Part shown: piece after piece, positions 32,209 through 44,293 of the stretch
Numbering within the stretch: position 1 is the stretch's first letter
Layout of the letters: each line of letters begins with the position of its first letter
Assembly: GCA_963921425.1 (NCBI GenBank)
Contig: OY992838.1
Span: 8,556,001-8,620,000 of the forward strand
DNA length: 64,000 bases
Direction: 5' to 3'
Source of the DNA: Dryas octopetala
Taxonomy: Eukaryota > Streptophyta > Magnoliopsida > Rosales > Rosaceae
Position numbers and translations under genes: made by a program
Notes under the pieces: generated by a model
The model's input: the letters and a program-made list of their open reading frames with translations, nothing else
Told to the model about the DNA's origin: nothing
Databases searched by the model: none

Positions 32209-34210
32209 TCAAATTATAGATTCATTGAATTGGTTTATAGGGGCCGACCTCAACCAGTTCTGTATGCAAATTATGGCTTCTATCATCCTAGGAGATAGAG
32301 AGCTCCTATATGGATCAATCACTCTCCCTCCAATGCTAAAGAAAGACTCGGAAGCTACTGTTGAAACGAGAATGGCAAAGATATCCTTCGTAATGTTGCC
32401 TAAGATAGGATATTTACTAACCTCATTCACTCTCCACCAATTCAGCACATCAAAGGGCTTTATAACCATGGACTCACATGCATCTACCAAGTACCTATCC
32501 ATCTCATTTTTTATAACACATAAGGATTCCTCTTCTCGCATGGCTCGTAAACCAAGCAGCAAGTCATCTTCCCCATCCTCCACCATTTCATCCAAGTCAT
32601 TCGGAGGTGCTTCACTTGAAGCTTGAAAGGAAATAGACATACTACTAGTGCTGGGAGTTTGGGCAGCAACACTATTTTGTGTACCATATTCATGATAAAG
32701 GCTACCCAATACATTTTTGACCACATGTGTGAGCTCGGTTGCCTTAGAAACATTAAACACATTCTGGAAACAATATGTCAATCCACCTAGTTTGTACCGT
32801 GGGTCTAGAACATATGCAATTAACAATAACTTGTTCATGTTGTCAATTGATCCAAAGTACTTATCATATTTAGCTTTATTTTTTGCCATTTGCCCTAAGA
32901 GAGGATCCTTTTTTCCATTCAACTCAGTCAACATTAATTTCAAAGAACAAAAATCCAAGAATGTTGTGTTAGATGTGACATAATGAGAGGCACTAAGTTT
33001 CAAAGTCAAGTCATAAAACTTCTCCAAAAATTGCAAAAAGATTCTAGCCTTCTCTCAATCCTCCTCATTAGGTGGACCAACCGTATGTGCAACCTCACTA
33101 AAGTAGTCCTTGTAACTCCAATCATCCTCCAACATCCTTGAGAAGGCATTTTGGAACTTCACAGATGCTAGAAACATCAAATATGTGGAGTTCCATCTTC
33201 TTTGAACATCCAAACACAAAAGGCCATTGCTATCTATCCTCACTAGTGCTATAAGCTTCTTAAATTCAGCTAGTCTTTGTGGGGAAGATCTAACATACCT
33301 AACTGCATTCCTAATAGCTTCAATTGATGGATCCATCTCTTTCAATCCATTACAAACAATTAAGTTGAGAATATGAGTTGTGCACCTAAGGTGTAGAAAC
33401 TGCCCCTCCATCACCAAACCCTTGTCCCAATCCTTCAACTTTCTTCTCACATAGCTAATGGCAACATCATTAGAGCTATCATTGTCAACTATTATTGTGA
33501 ACACCTTTTCTATACCCCAATCACCTAAACACTTCTTAATTACTTTCCCTATGGTTTCACCCTTGTGATTAGAGATATGACAAAGTTTAGGATCCTTTTA
33601 TGGGGGACCCAATCAGAATCAATAAAATGGGCAGTTAGCACCATAAAATTGGTATTCTGAATGGAAGTCCAGGTGTCAATGGTAAGGCAAACCCTTTGAC
33701 CACTTAACAGCTGCATCAAGGATGCTTTTTCATCATAAAACAATTGAAAAATGTTCCTCCCAAGTGTTCTTCTAGATGGCAACTCAAACCTAGGACATGC
33801 AACCTTACAAAACTCCCTAAACCCTTCTGCCTCTACAAAGCTAAATGGCAATTCATCTATTATAATCATCCTAGTCAATGCCCTTCTACAAGTCACGGCA
33901 TCAAATCCAACAGCAACCAAATCAATACCTCCACTAGAGCCACTCTCATTCCTCACAAATGTTAGCACCTTTTGTCTTTTCTGCTCTATTTTAAATGGGT
34001 ATTTTTTTTACACTTATTCTCTATGTGATCCTTAAGACAAAAAGTTCCTACAATCTTAGAATGGCATGCATAAACTGCCTTGTAATAATTACAAGTGGCA
34101 GTGGGTTTGCTAGGGTCTTTTGGAGGGTCTTCTTTGGTGAAATGCTCCCACACCATTGATTTCAGCTTCATTTTCTTATCATTTGGAGGTTTAGGAGGAG
34201 GAGGGGCCAT
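32209..34210 (-). pseudogene. hAT transposase remnant with frameshifts and stops
   Basis: Reading from 34210 down, a BED finger region (VWEHFTKEDP, HIENKC) is followed by a frameshift and stop near 33975-33990. The core then reads to about 33580 (TIDTWTSIQNTNFMV, DSDWVPHKRILNF), where another single-base shift occurs. The next part (IIVDNDSSND, CTTHILNLIVCNGL) ends at an in-frame TGA, 33055-33057, at a position where relatives have Trp. The last part includes the hATC dimerisation domain (DVLNWWRVNE, STVASESFFSIGGRV, LSPRMIEAI). The finger is also altered: CNYY in place of CNYC. It is related to the transposase at 5599-7936 but more decayed, and it cannot make a working protein. Confidence 0.92.
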
Positions 34211-34900
34211 GGAATCCGTGGTGGTAGGGGTAGGGGTTTGACCAACATGTGATTGAGATAGACTTGGCTGTGAAGTTGGGGGTGGGTGACTCTGATGTTG
34301 CAGTTTGAGATGATTGTGGTATTGGGGGGTGGTTTGAGATATCCATACTTGCAGCCTATAAGAACATATTCAATACATTGATAAGAACATATTCAAAAAC
34401 CTAATATAAGAATATATATTCACAATTTTTAACAGATAACCAATTCAAAATTCAATAGCAATCCAATATAAGAACATATTTGCAATTTTGCATACCAATT
34501 GCATAGGAGATCAAGTCAGCAACAACAACTCAACAAGTCTCCAGCTACTGAGGGTGAGATCGTGAGAATGTGAAATTCCAGCTACTTGCAAAAAACCCTA
34601 AAAAATGAAATTGGAAAACATTGAAATGAGAGATTGAGAGAATAAAGTCATAAACTGAATCAGACTAATCAGTGAATCGAGAACTAATTTATGCTTTCTC
34701 TAAATTAAAAATAAAAAAACCCAAATCGAAGCAGTGAGAACTTACCCAAATCGAGAGATTGCGATTTGCGAGAATAGAGATGAGAGAGAGAGAGAGAGAG
34801 ATTAGAGAATATGGTGGTGGGTTTCTATGGTGGTCGACGGGGGATAATGGGGATTTAGGTCTGGTGGTTCACTGGAGGCATTGCCTCTCTGGCTCTCTCA

Positions 34901-36195
34901 GGCCTCGTTTGTTTCACAGGACTGTCTTGGCATGGATTATCTATAGGGACTAGCATGGACTAAGTTAGCTAAGAACTGCCTTTATGTTTGGTGTAGTGGA
35001 GGACTAACAAGGTGGAGATACATATTTGAATCCATCTCATACGCAAACCAGAAATCTGGAGAAATACATATTTGAATCCAAGAACTCTTAACCATATAGA
35101 ATAAGAAAGAGGACCCCAATCCAAGAAATGAAATCCCAGATAACAAAAAAGATAGAAAATTTAACACCCACTTCATAAAATCACAACAACCAAATGAAAT
35201 CCCAGATAACCAAACCGCACAATCAGGAAAAAACCAAGTAAGTAGACAATACGCACTTCGCAAATCTCACAGAAAAGACAGAAAACACAAAGACCGACTT
35301 CGCCGGAGAGCTGGGCTGTGAGCGGATGGCTGGGCTGGGGTGGTCTGCGCGTTGGTGGCTAGGCAAGCCGCCAGAGAGCTGGGCTGCGAGCGGGTGGCTG
35401 AGATGGGCTGGGCTGTGCGCAGGTGGCTGGGCAAGCCGCCGGAGAGCTGGGCTGCGAGCGGATGGCTGAGATGGGCTGGGCTGCGCTTGGGTGGCTGGGC
35501 AAGCCGCTAGAGAGCTGGGCTGCGAACGGGTGGCTAAGATGGGCTGGACTGCGCGCGGGTGGCTGGGCAAGCCGACGGAGAGCTGGAGTTGCGGAGGTGA
35601 CTGGTGGCCGATAGTGGAGGGCGTCACAGGGAAGAGGTTCAGTGATGATGGTGAGGCTCCATGTGACGATGGTGAGGCAAGTCAAGAGGTTCTTAGCTAA
35701 GCCTCCGGAGTGCTAGGCTGCGAGCGGGTGGCTGGGCTGGGGTGGTCTGCGCGTTGGTGGCTGGGCAAGCCGCCAGAGAGCTGGGCTGCGAGCGGGTGGC
35801 TGAGAAGGGCTGGGCTGCACTTGGGTGGCTGGGCAAGCCGCCGGAGAGCTGGGCTGCGAACGGGTGGCTAAGATGGGCTGGGCTGCGCGCGGGTGGCTGG
35901 GCAAGCCGACAGAGAGCTGGAGTTGCGGAGGTGACTGGTGGCCGATAGTGGAGGGCGTCACAGGGAAGAGGTTCAGTGATGATGGTGAGGCTCCATGTGA
36001 CGATGGTGAGGCAAGTCAAGAGGTTCTTAGCTAAGCCTCCACTTTTTCATGGGTTTCACTAAGCGCATCTAAGAAGGTCCATTTAAGTTAGAGGGGATTC
36101 ACTAAGCCCCATTTGTTTTAATCCCAAGCTCACCAAACATGAGCTTAAGGTCTTAACTAAGCCAATCCCTATTAAGAAGGTAAAACAAACGGGCC
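34901..36195. mobile_element. non-autonomous DNA element nested in the second hAT
   Basis: It starts GGCCTCGTTTGTTT at 34901 and ends AAACAAACGGGCC at 36195, imperfect inverted repeats, flanked by CTCA on both sides (34897-34900 and 36196-36199). The 3-4 bp duplication and GGGCC..GTTTG ends suggest a PIF/Harbinger-like MITE, but a TCA site is not the usual TWA, so the superfamily stays open. There is no transposase. The centre is a GC-rich tandem array. Confidence 0.65.
35297..36040. repeat. GC-rich 68-bp tandem repeat inside a 334-bp duplication
   Basis: AAGCCG followed by GAGAGCTGG(A/G) recurs at 35365, 35433, 35501 and 35569, then at 35767, 35835 and 35903; steps within each block are exactly 68 bp. 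The block ending with CAAGAGGTTCTTAGCTAAGCCTCC is duplicated as a whole at a distance of 334 bp. Long open frames on both strands here come from GC content and are not genes; 68 is not a multiple of three. Confidence 0.93.
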
Positions 36196-36196
36196 C

Positions 36197-37237
36197 TCAG
36201 TCTCTTCGAGCGAAGGAAAATGAAGGTCGAAGCCAAAAAATTAGGGCTGGGAATTATTTTGCCTAAAATGAAACTACTAGTCTACTAATAAAATAAAAAA
36301 TAATATATATTTATGTATTATAAGCATGTTGGGCGATCGGATTATGTGCGGGTGGTGGGAAGCACAAGCTGCTACCCAACCCATTTTTGTTGGGCCACCC
36401 GCCTCTTTTTGCCTTGGTTGGGTCGGTATGTGTCCAACTCAACTCGACTCAACTCGACTCGACCCGCATGGTTAGAAATGGGTGGGTGAGTCAGGTGGGT
36501 CGCCAAGCAGCAAGCCGACCCATCCGATCACTAACGGGCCAGTGTCGGCCCACCCCCTTCCACCGACCGTCGAAGCCGGCCCGCCCGCCAAGCTTCCAGC
36601 CACCAGCTTCTCAGGCAAGCCAGTAGCCACCATCTTCTCAGGCACTGCAAGTCTGCAACCACCTCCATTTCCGTCACCGTTCACCTCCATTCCGCCATCA
36701 ACCACCTCCATTTCTGTCACCAACCACCTCCATTTCTGGCACCGTCCACCATCGTCCACCATTGCAGCACAAGAACCACCTCCACCAGCCACCATTTCTC
36801 AGGCGAGCCACCTTCTCCTTCTCGGCATCTTCTCTCTTCTGCTTCTGCTTCTCCTTCCCGGCCAACCCATTTTCCGACCGTCTCCGACCCGTCCCCAACT
36901 GAGGTCCGAGCCGTTTAGTCCCGAGCCGATTAATCGGAGATGGTTTGGGCTCCCACCCGACCCACCCGCCCGATGCCCACCCCTATTAAAATTTACCGCC
37001 AGATAAGGTGTAACCGACAACATTACACGTCACGAACACCCAAGTAAACCAATAAAAGAACGACACGTAAACAATGCCTTAAAATTAACGTTGCTGTTGC
37101 CAATGAAAATTGAGACGACGCGTAAAATTGGAGAATTTTTTTTTTTTGTCAATGCAATATATTCAAAGAAGAGCCTCGAATCTGGCCTAAAAATAAAAGA
37201 AAAGAGCTTCGAAGACTTTCGAGTTTGGACTTTCTCC
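36197..37237. other. hAT right subterminal region and upstream region of the SelK-like gene
   Basis: 36303-36985 is rich in GGGTGGG/CCCACCC and CAACTCGACTC motifs belonging to the hAT end. 36986-37237 probably contains the promoter and 5' UTR of the SelK-like gene. No TATA box is obvious. Confidence 0.45.
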
Positions 37238-37360
37238 ATGGCTTACGTTGAGCGAGGTTCTCTCTCTTTCTCTGCCTCTGTTTTCTAAAGTTCATAATTT
37301 TATTGATGATGATGGGTTGCTGAATTGCTTTCAGAATCTAGGGTTTGATTTTAATGTATG

Positions 37361-37391
<31 letters not shown>

Positions 37392-37660
37392 TTTTGTATT
37401 ATCTGATCGTTCATTCATTTCTTTCAAATTAGGGTTTGATTATCAAATTACCGCTAAATTATGTGATCTCTTGAATAGATCATATTGGATTATTGCTTTC
37501 TTGTTGCTATATATTTCAATCTAATTTCTTCTTCTTTTATATCCGAAATCACGACTAAATCTTTATTTTTTATTTTTTTTATTTTCGTTCTTATATATAT
37601 GAGAAACTCCAATGTTAGTCTGCTATTAATCTCGTTATCACGTTGCAAACTTTAAATTTG

Positions 37661-37708
<48 letters not shown>

Positions 37709-40195
37709 TTCATGTACTTGCGATTGTGTACGTTTTCGGTTTTCGAACATAAATTTTTGTTTATTTTGGCATCCTAATTCTTGTATTTTTTAATGTTATA
37801 ATTAAGGATTCCAGTTTTTTTCTTTAGTATCCTCTTTTGGGGGATTTTTTTTATTTTTTATTTTTTTTAAGTTGGTTTGATATTTACTCTTCTCAGCTTG
37901 TTAACGAACTTAGCTAGGTTAGTTAGCAATGAGATGTGCTGCAACTTGATTGAAGGGCGATCTAGAGAACTGTGTAGCATAAAGAACTAGTTCTGGCTTT
38001 TGCTCAGTCAAATATGTGCTGCAATGTGTGATTTTTATGGCGTTTCTATTTGTTTCTTTGGCTGTGCTTTTGTGGTACTTGTAGTTCAAATATGAATAAT
38101 GCCTGATGCTAAGTGAAGCTGAGTTAGGAAATGACTTATAAAAAAATTTATATGAAATGTTATGTTGTTTCTTCATTTATTACTATATGGCACCTATCTA
38201 CTTTTCATGTTTTTTATGTTTCATGTTGTTGGGGTTTAGAGGAGTGGGCATTACTCAAATTTTCTCTTTGACTTTTTATTTTTTTTTCTATTACATGGTT
38301 GATTTGATGTCTTTCCACAAGGGCCTATGCACTTTGTCTCACTACGAGGGATGCTGCAACTTGATTTTCAGGGTCCTAGAAAGCTTTTGTAGCTTGAATA
38401 CCTTGTTCCTCTGTTATACATGTCCCAGAGTGTAATATGTTTGTGGTTTGGGTGCTGATCTGTTTGGATATACTTTTGTGGCATTTGTGCTTCGTAAATG
38501 TGAGAAGCTAGGTGAATCCAAATTGGGAAATGACTGGCTGGTTAGCAGCACTTACAAACTTAATAAATTGTTATCCGGCTCCTCCCAAGGAATGTCGTTT
38601 TCTTTTTTATTTACTCTCTTTTCATCATAATTTTCTGCTCTGTGGCTCCTTTTTGTTTTTGAAGTCTCTATATTTCATGCTTTTGGACATTTTATTGGGG
38701 GAGTGTATTTCTTTTGTTCTGACTTTTCTCCTCTTTTTTTGTTTTTGTTTTTATTGGCTTGGTTTGATTTCTCCAGAATTCAGCTTGTTAATGAGTTTAC
38801 CTAGCTTGATTTTAAGTTGACCTTGAGAGCAACAAAGCTGTTTTGGTTAAAAATCTTGTGCCATGTTTTCCTTGGTTATATTATATGTGCCAAAGTCTAT
38901 TATGGTTTTTACTTTTTCTGTAGGATTGTAGTTTTTTGGCAATGCTTTTGTGTCACATGTCTTCTAAATATGAACTGAGAGGCTAGGTGAAGCTGAGTTG
39001 GTAAATGACGGGATATTTTGCAGCTATTATATGATCTAATGGCTTTTTCCCCATGCTCCTTCTCAAGGAATGCATGTTCCTTGTATTATTACTTTCCAAG
39101 TTTATTGTTGATTTACTTTATTTATTTCTCCCCTTATTCTTATGTAGCTCCTGTTTGCATATGATATTCTTTATATTTCATGATTTTGGGATTGTGGGAT
39201 AAGTTGGTTAACTTCTTTGTGTGATGTCTTTATATTTCATGCTTTTGTTTGTTTACTGATCTATGTTGCTTGGTTAGTTGTAAGCTGAGCAGCTTCTACT
39301 AATGTAGGGCTAAGTAGGACCTTCTCGTTTAACACCCGTTCGTATAATCTCTTGCAAGGTGGTCTTATATGAAAAGTGTTGACAACAAACTGCAGTTCAT
39401 GGGCAGTGACTGTTTATATCTAGGCCACATGGGTGCTGAAACTGAAATTTAAATTATTCTTATGAATGATTTGCTGTTGAGACTGTTGTTAGCGTTATTA
39501 CCATGGGTTGCATTACTGGTTTGAGCAAATTTGACATGTCTGCCTCAACTTTTATCTTTGATAATACAATAATATCTGCATGATGTTGCCAAATGGAAGG
39601 CTTTTGATACTTTCCTTTTCAATATTGTTATGAGCGGAGCTGACCAATTGGTAATTTGCATGCATATTCATTTAGGTGTTGTGAAATCCAAGCGATCCAT
39701 TTGGCGACTCAAGACGATAACTGACTTCTTCTGGGCCATTGTCAACTTCATAGGCGTGTTTTTTGCTACAATGTTCTCGGTAATAATGAGAGTTTTTCTC
39801 ATTCCCTGCTGTGTAACTGTAACATATTGCTTAGTTGTAGAAGTATCAAATTAATTTGTTTTCAAGAAACTTACGTTTCAATACCTGCATGCCTTAGATG
39901 GAAAAGTCAGATGCTTACAGAAAAGGATCTGGTGCTGGAAAGAAATGGGATGGTGGTGGCCCTGGAGGTCCTGGAGCCGGACCATATGGTGGTCGTCCAC
40001 GTGGGCCACCTCGTGGACTAGACAACGTTCGTGGAATCGACCATAGTAAGTTCACTCCTCTTGCCCTCCAATGTTTTCATGTGTTTGTTATTTTCTCTAT
40101 CTTTTTTTCTTGTCCTGTTATAAGCTCCCTATTAAAATCGCGCTTTTGCTCAACTCCCAGGTTCTCTACCTGCCTGCGGTTCCTGCTGTGGTTAA
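37238..40195 (+). CDS. selenoprotein-K-like small ER membrane protein, Cys form
   Basis: Animal SelK is a small ER membrane protein linked to ER-associated degradation and protein palmitoylation; the plant role is not established. Exons: 37238-37256, 39676-39779, 39898-40045 and 40161-40195, with GT-AG introns and matching phases; 101 residues. The 7-residue first exon (MAYVERG) is supported by the joined sequence VVKSKRSIWRLKTITDFFW. The single membrane helix is about residues 24-41 (FFWAIVNFIGVFFATMF). The tail is Gly/Pro/Arg-rich (GGGPGGPGAGPYGG, RPRGPPRG), as in the SelK family, and ends LPACGSCCG. Land plants make no selenoproteins, and the Sec position of animals lies in such a tail, so this is a Cys-based homologue. 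Intron 1 is 2.4 kb with GT and AT microsatellites and degenerate repeats. Confidence 0.9.
37357..37707 (+). repeat. (TG)n, poly(T) and (AT)n(GT)n microsatellites in SelK-like intron 1
   Basis: TGTGTGTG plus poly(T) lies at about 37357-37396, and (AT)n followed by (GT)n at about 37660-37707. Both are within the first intron. Confidence 0.9.
37890..39260 (+). repeat. degenerate tandem repeat of 400-480 bp in SelK-like intron 1
   Basis: Landmarks recur in order: AGGAAATGAC-like (38127), GGGAAATGACTGG (38524) and GGTAAATGACGGG (38999); CAGCTTGTTAA..GA (37896 and 38781); TTTGTGGTACTTG, TTTGTGGCATTTG and TTTGTGTCACATG before each. This indicates three diverged copies. The short frames inside are not genes. 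Confidence 0.6.
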
Positions 40196-40680
40196 ATTGC
40201 GAAAGAGTATTTTGTGTATCCATCCTCGTTCCTTATGGTTTGGAAATGGCTTATGAGTGATAATTTAGCATGTGAATGTAGATAGATTCATATAAGACAC
40301 GAACAGGGAACAGGAAAACTCTAAAAATGCAATAATCGACTGCATTTTTCAACCTTCTGAAGCTTTCTTTTCCTCTACTACTAAATGTGGCTCTTTAGCT
40401 GTATAAAATGATGTAAGATGATAACTAGAAGCATGTGAATCTTCATTTTCGGATTTTATTGATGTTATTGCAAGTTCTGTAATTTCTTTGGGATGGTTGG
40501 CCCTGACCAGTGCTGAGTCTGCTGACTGCTGAGACATTGGTGCCATGGTCAGATCAGACGCTGCCATCAGAGGATTTATTCGTGTTTGTGCTTTTTCTTA
40601 TTTTCCCTTGGGAGTAATTTTGTCTAAAGTAAAATATAAAATTTCATTGAAAAGTGGACGTAAATAGGTGTCTTTATTAT
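40196..40680. other. 3' UTR of the SelK-like gene
   Basis: It contains AT-rich non-coding sequence with several polyadenylation-like motifs and no other feature. Confidence 0.45.
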
Positions 40681-41835
40681 CAGGGATGAAAATATCGGCA
40701 AAATTACTGAAATACCGGGCGAGAGATCGGGAAATTAGGGAGCAATATTTAAATGCACCGTAAGATATATCTTACACTATGTTGCCTCCAATGTCGCCGA
40801 GAAATTGGTAATTCCACTGATTTATTGTTGATTTTGTCAAGTGATCACTGAAATTTGGTAATTTTGATAAAAAAAAAAAAACAACCTAATTTGCAGATTG
40901 AACCCAAACTCAGTCTTGATTCAACTGAAAAATATTAATCTAACGCTAATTAATCAATCAAAAAAAGAAAACAAAAATTGACTTGCCTTTATTTTTCATT
41001 GGTCAGTAAATTCAAACAAGCACTCATTTTGTTTCCACAATCTGACTTTGTCCAATTTTTCTTTCTCATCCTTTACAACTTTCTCATCCTTTTTCTATCC
41101 ATAGTTGATAGGTTCTTGCAAACTTTAAAATTTTAAATGTAGAAACTCTTTCTCACATCCTTTGTTTCTTCACTTCAAGGCGGCTTCTCTTCAATTCAGC
41201 CTTCAAAGTTTAAACTCAGTTGATTTGTTCATATACTTCATTGAGATTTGAGGTATGCTCTCTTTTAATTTTGTTTGCATCTCTCGCTCTCTTTTTCACA
41301 GACTCATAGTACGTGTTGTATTTTGAAGAAGAGTGTGGGTGGACTTTTGTGTATGAGAACTTGGAAAAAGTGGGTGGGTAGGTTAATTATGGGTTTACTT
41401 AAATTTGTGGGTGGGGGCTGGGGCGGGGGACTACTCAATTGGGCTTTTTATTTTATTTTATTTTTTTTTCAAAATGCTAATGGCTTAACTAATAATTAAT
41501 AACAAGAGAATAATTAATATGCTAGTGGTATATGTAACTTTTAATTGAATAATTAATATGGTTGTTTAATTTAGTGTAATATGTTAATCGATGCTTATTA
41601 TATCTTTTTGTATATTATATAGAATAATGCTATACTCACTATAGAAGTAATAGTTTATACAGTTTACTTGTTCAATATATGAATTGATGATTGATTTTAT
41701 ATTTTTTAGAATTTTATTAAAAAATTATGTGCTTTTGTTGACTTGCACCGATATTTTTTGATATTGATATATTCATTTATATATTTGTAAATTTGAAGAC
41801 TAATATTTAAGATATTTTTGATATTTTCAACCTTG
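40681..41835. mobile_element. probable non-autonomous hAT-like element
   Basis: The left end CAGGGATGAAAATATC (40681) matches the right end read inward from 41835 (CAAGGTTGAAAATATC) with two mismatches in 16. The 8-bp flanks TTTATTAT and CTTATTAC agree at six positions. No transposase is present. The hAT assignment rests on flank length and end type. Confidence 0.5.
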
Positions 41836-43748
41836 CTTATTACCGCTCTTTAAGCCTCCCGCATCTCCGGTCATTCTCAAAAAATTTCCCCAAATTTAAA
41901 GAAAAGGGCAATTGATTGTGTTGAGGGATGGATGGTGATGTGAATGTAGTCTAGGGAAGGTGTACGGGTACAATGGGGATATTTATTAGACATTTACTGT
42001 GGACAACGATAGTGCCATACCAACCAAGTACAAATAAAATTTGCAGTGCAATCATCTTGTAGATACAAGGTAGAGGAAGATGACAAGTCAAGAAATAATA
42101 AATTTAGTATGTCTCGTACTTAATATTAGGTCAGCTCAAGTTGTGTACGTCGCTATTTGCTATTTCTTAGCTCCTTTCCTCTCCACGTAAATCATCCCAA
42201 TACCTTCCAATTTTGTTGGGCCAACTACACACCATTGCGAGTATCAGAGTATGTCTTGTCTGAAATGACATACCTATTCCCGTTATGTACTTATATTTGC
42301 AACCATTCATTTTTTTCTTGTTAAAAAATATTGAATAAAGGGGAGACAATATTATTTTCTAAATTTTGAAAAAGAAATATTTTTAGTTTAGGAGATCCAT
42401 CGCATAGTCAATAACTCGATCAAGAAAAATTAAAACCTCTGGACTTTATATAAATGAGTTTGAATGAATGAGATATAATGAAAACAGATACACAAAGATA
42501 GCTTCTATTGGATATTCTCTAAATTGTAATTCAATAATTAAAATCTTGTATTTTTTAAGTTTTCATTTGAGAATCATTTCAATCTTTTTCCAATTTTTAA
42601 ATGTGTATGAATATAATTTATAGGTATGGAAAGGAAATCTTCGCAATGAAGCTTTATGGGGCCCCAATAAATGCTTGTGAGAAGGTTACATGAAATGGGT
42701 GTAATATAGTATATTGACACCTTCTTTTTGTGCGAATGATACTTACACAAAAATGGCCCTATTGAAAGTTAAACTTAAAAGTTGTAGCGAATTGCACAAA
42801 AATAGGTTATAGTGGTACATGCATTCATGCAATAGCTAGCATTTGAATTAGCAATACAAAAGTTAAGATTTTTTTTTTTTTTTCTTACTTATATATTTGC
42901 ATCTCAACTGTCCATAATAAACTATAACCGACTAATTAATCATGTTAAACGAGTTACCATGAGAATGGCTATGGCTGGTGCATACGTTTGCATTGGAGTG
43001 TAGACAAATCGAACAATTCAAGCGGTAAACGGCACGTCATTAATTCAAATAATAGAATGGATGGACTTGATTATTTCAAGTTATGTAAAACACAAAAATT
43101 TATAAAAGGTAAATTGAGACAATAAATTTTAAGAAAATAAAATAAGACAAAACTATAATTTCTGAAAATATGTAAATAAGCCTAAAAAATGAAAGGCGTC
43201 CGTTTAACGACGAAAAACACATCAGCACTATACACAACGTTCACAATGGTAGCCCATTCCGTTGACAAAGAACATGAACCCATTAAATTTGTTTTATTTT
43301 CTAGTCGTGAAATGATGTTGTACGTAGCATTCAAAATGGTCACATTAAATCTGATCCTACCATATATTTATAGTGAAGTAGTTTTGCTCCCTTCCTGGCC
43401 AAAAAAAAAAAAAAGTAGTTCTGCTCCTTTTTTTTTTTTTCCTTAAATAATAATTAATGTTAACCTCTTTTCCTCCGCTAATTTTAGGTGAGCCTTTCCT
43501 GGGATCTTTTATCACAGAATTAGTTGCGTTGTGTCGACCTCTAGAGCCTAGTATTTCTACCGTCTTTTAATTTGTCTAGCTGTAAATTTGTACTTTAATT
43601 TGATTACTGGCCACCCAAAATTACTTTGATCATAACGGCAGTAGTTCGTGAATGGTACAGAGTCTACAGACATGACCTACCTTATGACATGCAAAGTTAC
43701 AAATGGATTTGACCATATATAAATCTACCCTAATATAGAAACAGCTTG
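41836..43748. other. AT-rich intergenic DNA, nothing recognised
   Basis: Several poly(T) and poly(A) tracts are present (42871, 43401, 43428). The short open frames are without domain similarity. No gene or clear repeat ends were found. Confidence 0.5.
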
Positions 43749-44220
43749 AATTAGAGTAGTAATCTTTTAACTTTTTTTGGAGTCTCGTTTTAGTTCTCCA
43801 ACTCATTTTTTAAATTGAAAAGTCCTTGAATTTTTCTAATTTTCTTACTTTAGTCCATTTCGTTTACATTTATATTAAAATAGGTCACGTACCTCTCACG
43901 TGACCACTTTTTTAAAAGCAAAAACATTTATAAACACTATTAACCTCACCATCCTCTAACCCTGGTTATTTCACTTAACATCTCTTCATTTGTGCCAAAA
44001 ATCCACACTCAGCTTTAAATACATATGTGGATGGATGTTTTTGTCCTTAAAAAAGTGGTCACGTGAGAGGCACGTGACCAATTTAAACAAAAATGTAAAC
44101 GAAATAAACATAATAGACTAAAGTAGGAAAACTGGAAAAGTTTAACGACCTCTTGAGTTAAAAAACGAGGGAGGACTACAGTGGGAATCGATAAAAAATT
44201 GAAGGACTATTGCTCCAATT
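43749..44220. repeat. fold-back (MITE-like) element with CACGTGA core
   Basis: The left arm, about 43749-43915, pairs with the right arm, about 44050-44220. Shared blocks are CTACTTTAGTC-like, TTTCGTTTACATTT, AGGTCACGTACCTCTCACG against CGTGAGAGGCACGTGACC, and GGTCACGTGAG/CTCACGTGACCAC next to the loop. The spacer is about 130 bp and there is no coding frame. The ACGTG motifs in both arms look like G-box cores, which may be coincidental. Confidence 0.75.
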
Positions 44221-44293
44221 AACCCTAGATAAATAGATAGATAGATAAATCCTTCTCTTAGGCGAATGCCCGCATTCTTTTTTTACGGATTTT

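Larger units (their letters stand above)
31316..36985 (-). mobile_element. older hAT transposon, degenerate, with nested insertion
   Basis: The left end TAGGGCTGGGCATCGG (31316-31331) and the right end, read inward on the minus strand from 36985 (TAGGGGTGGGCATCGG), match with one mismatch over 16 bp. Subterminal GGGTGGGTCGG / CCCACCC repeats lie inside both. It encodes a broken BED/hAT transposase on the minus strand. The 8-bp flanks differ (GTCACAAT and TTAAAATT), so the duplication has decayed or the ends come from two related copies. A separate element sits at 34901-36195, and tandem repeats at 31745 and 35297 enlarge it. Confidence 0.7.

Noticed and set aside
35223..36034. Long open frames on both strands (Gly/Trp- or Pro/Ser-rich)
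   Set aside because: They follow a GC-rich 68-bp tandem array, shift frame with each unit and show no domain.
36472..37006. Overlapping 100-170 residue Pro/Ser/Thr or Gly-rich frames
   Set aside because: They lie in the GGGTGGG/CCACC subterminal region of the second hAT and overlap on both strands without a domain.
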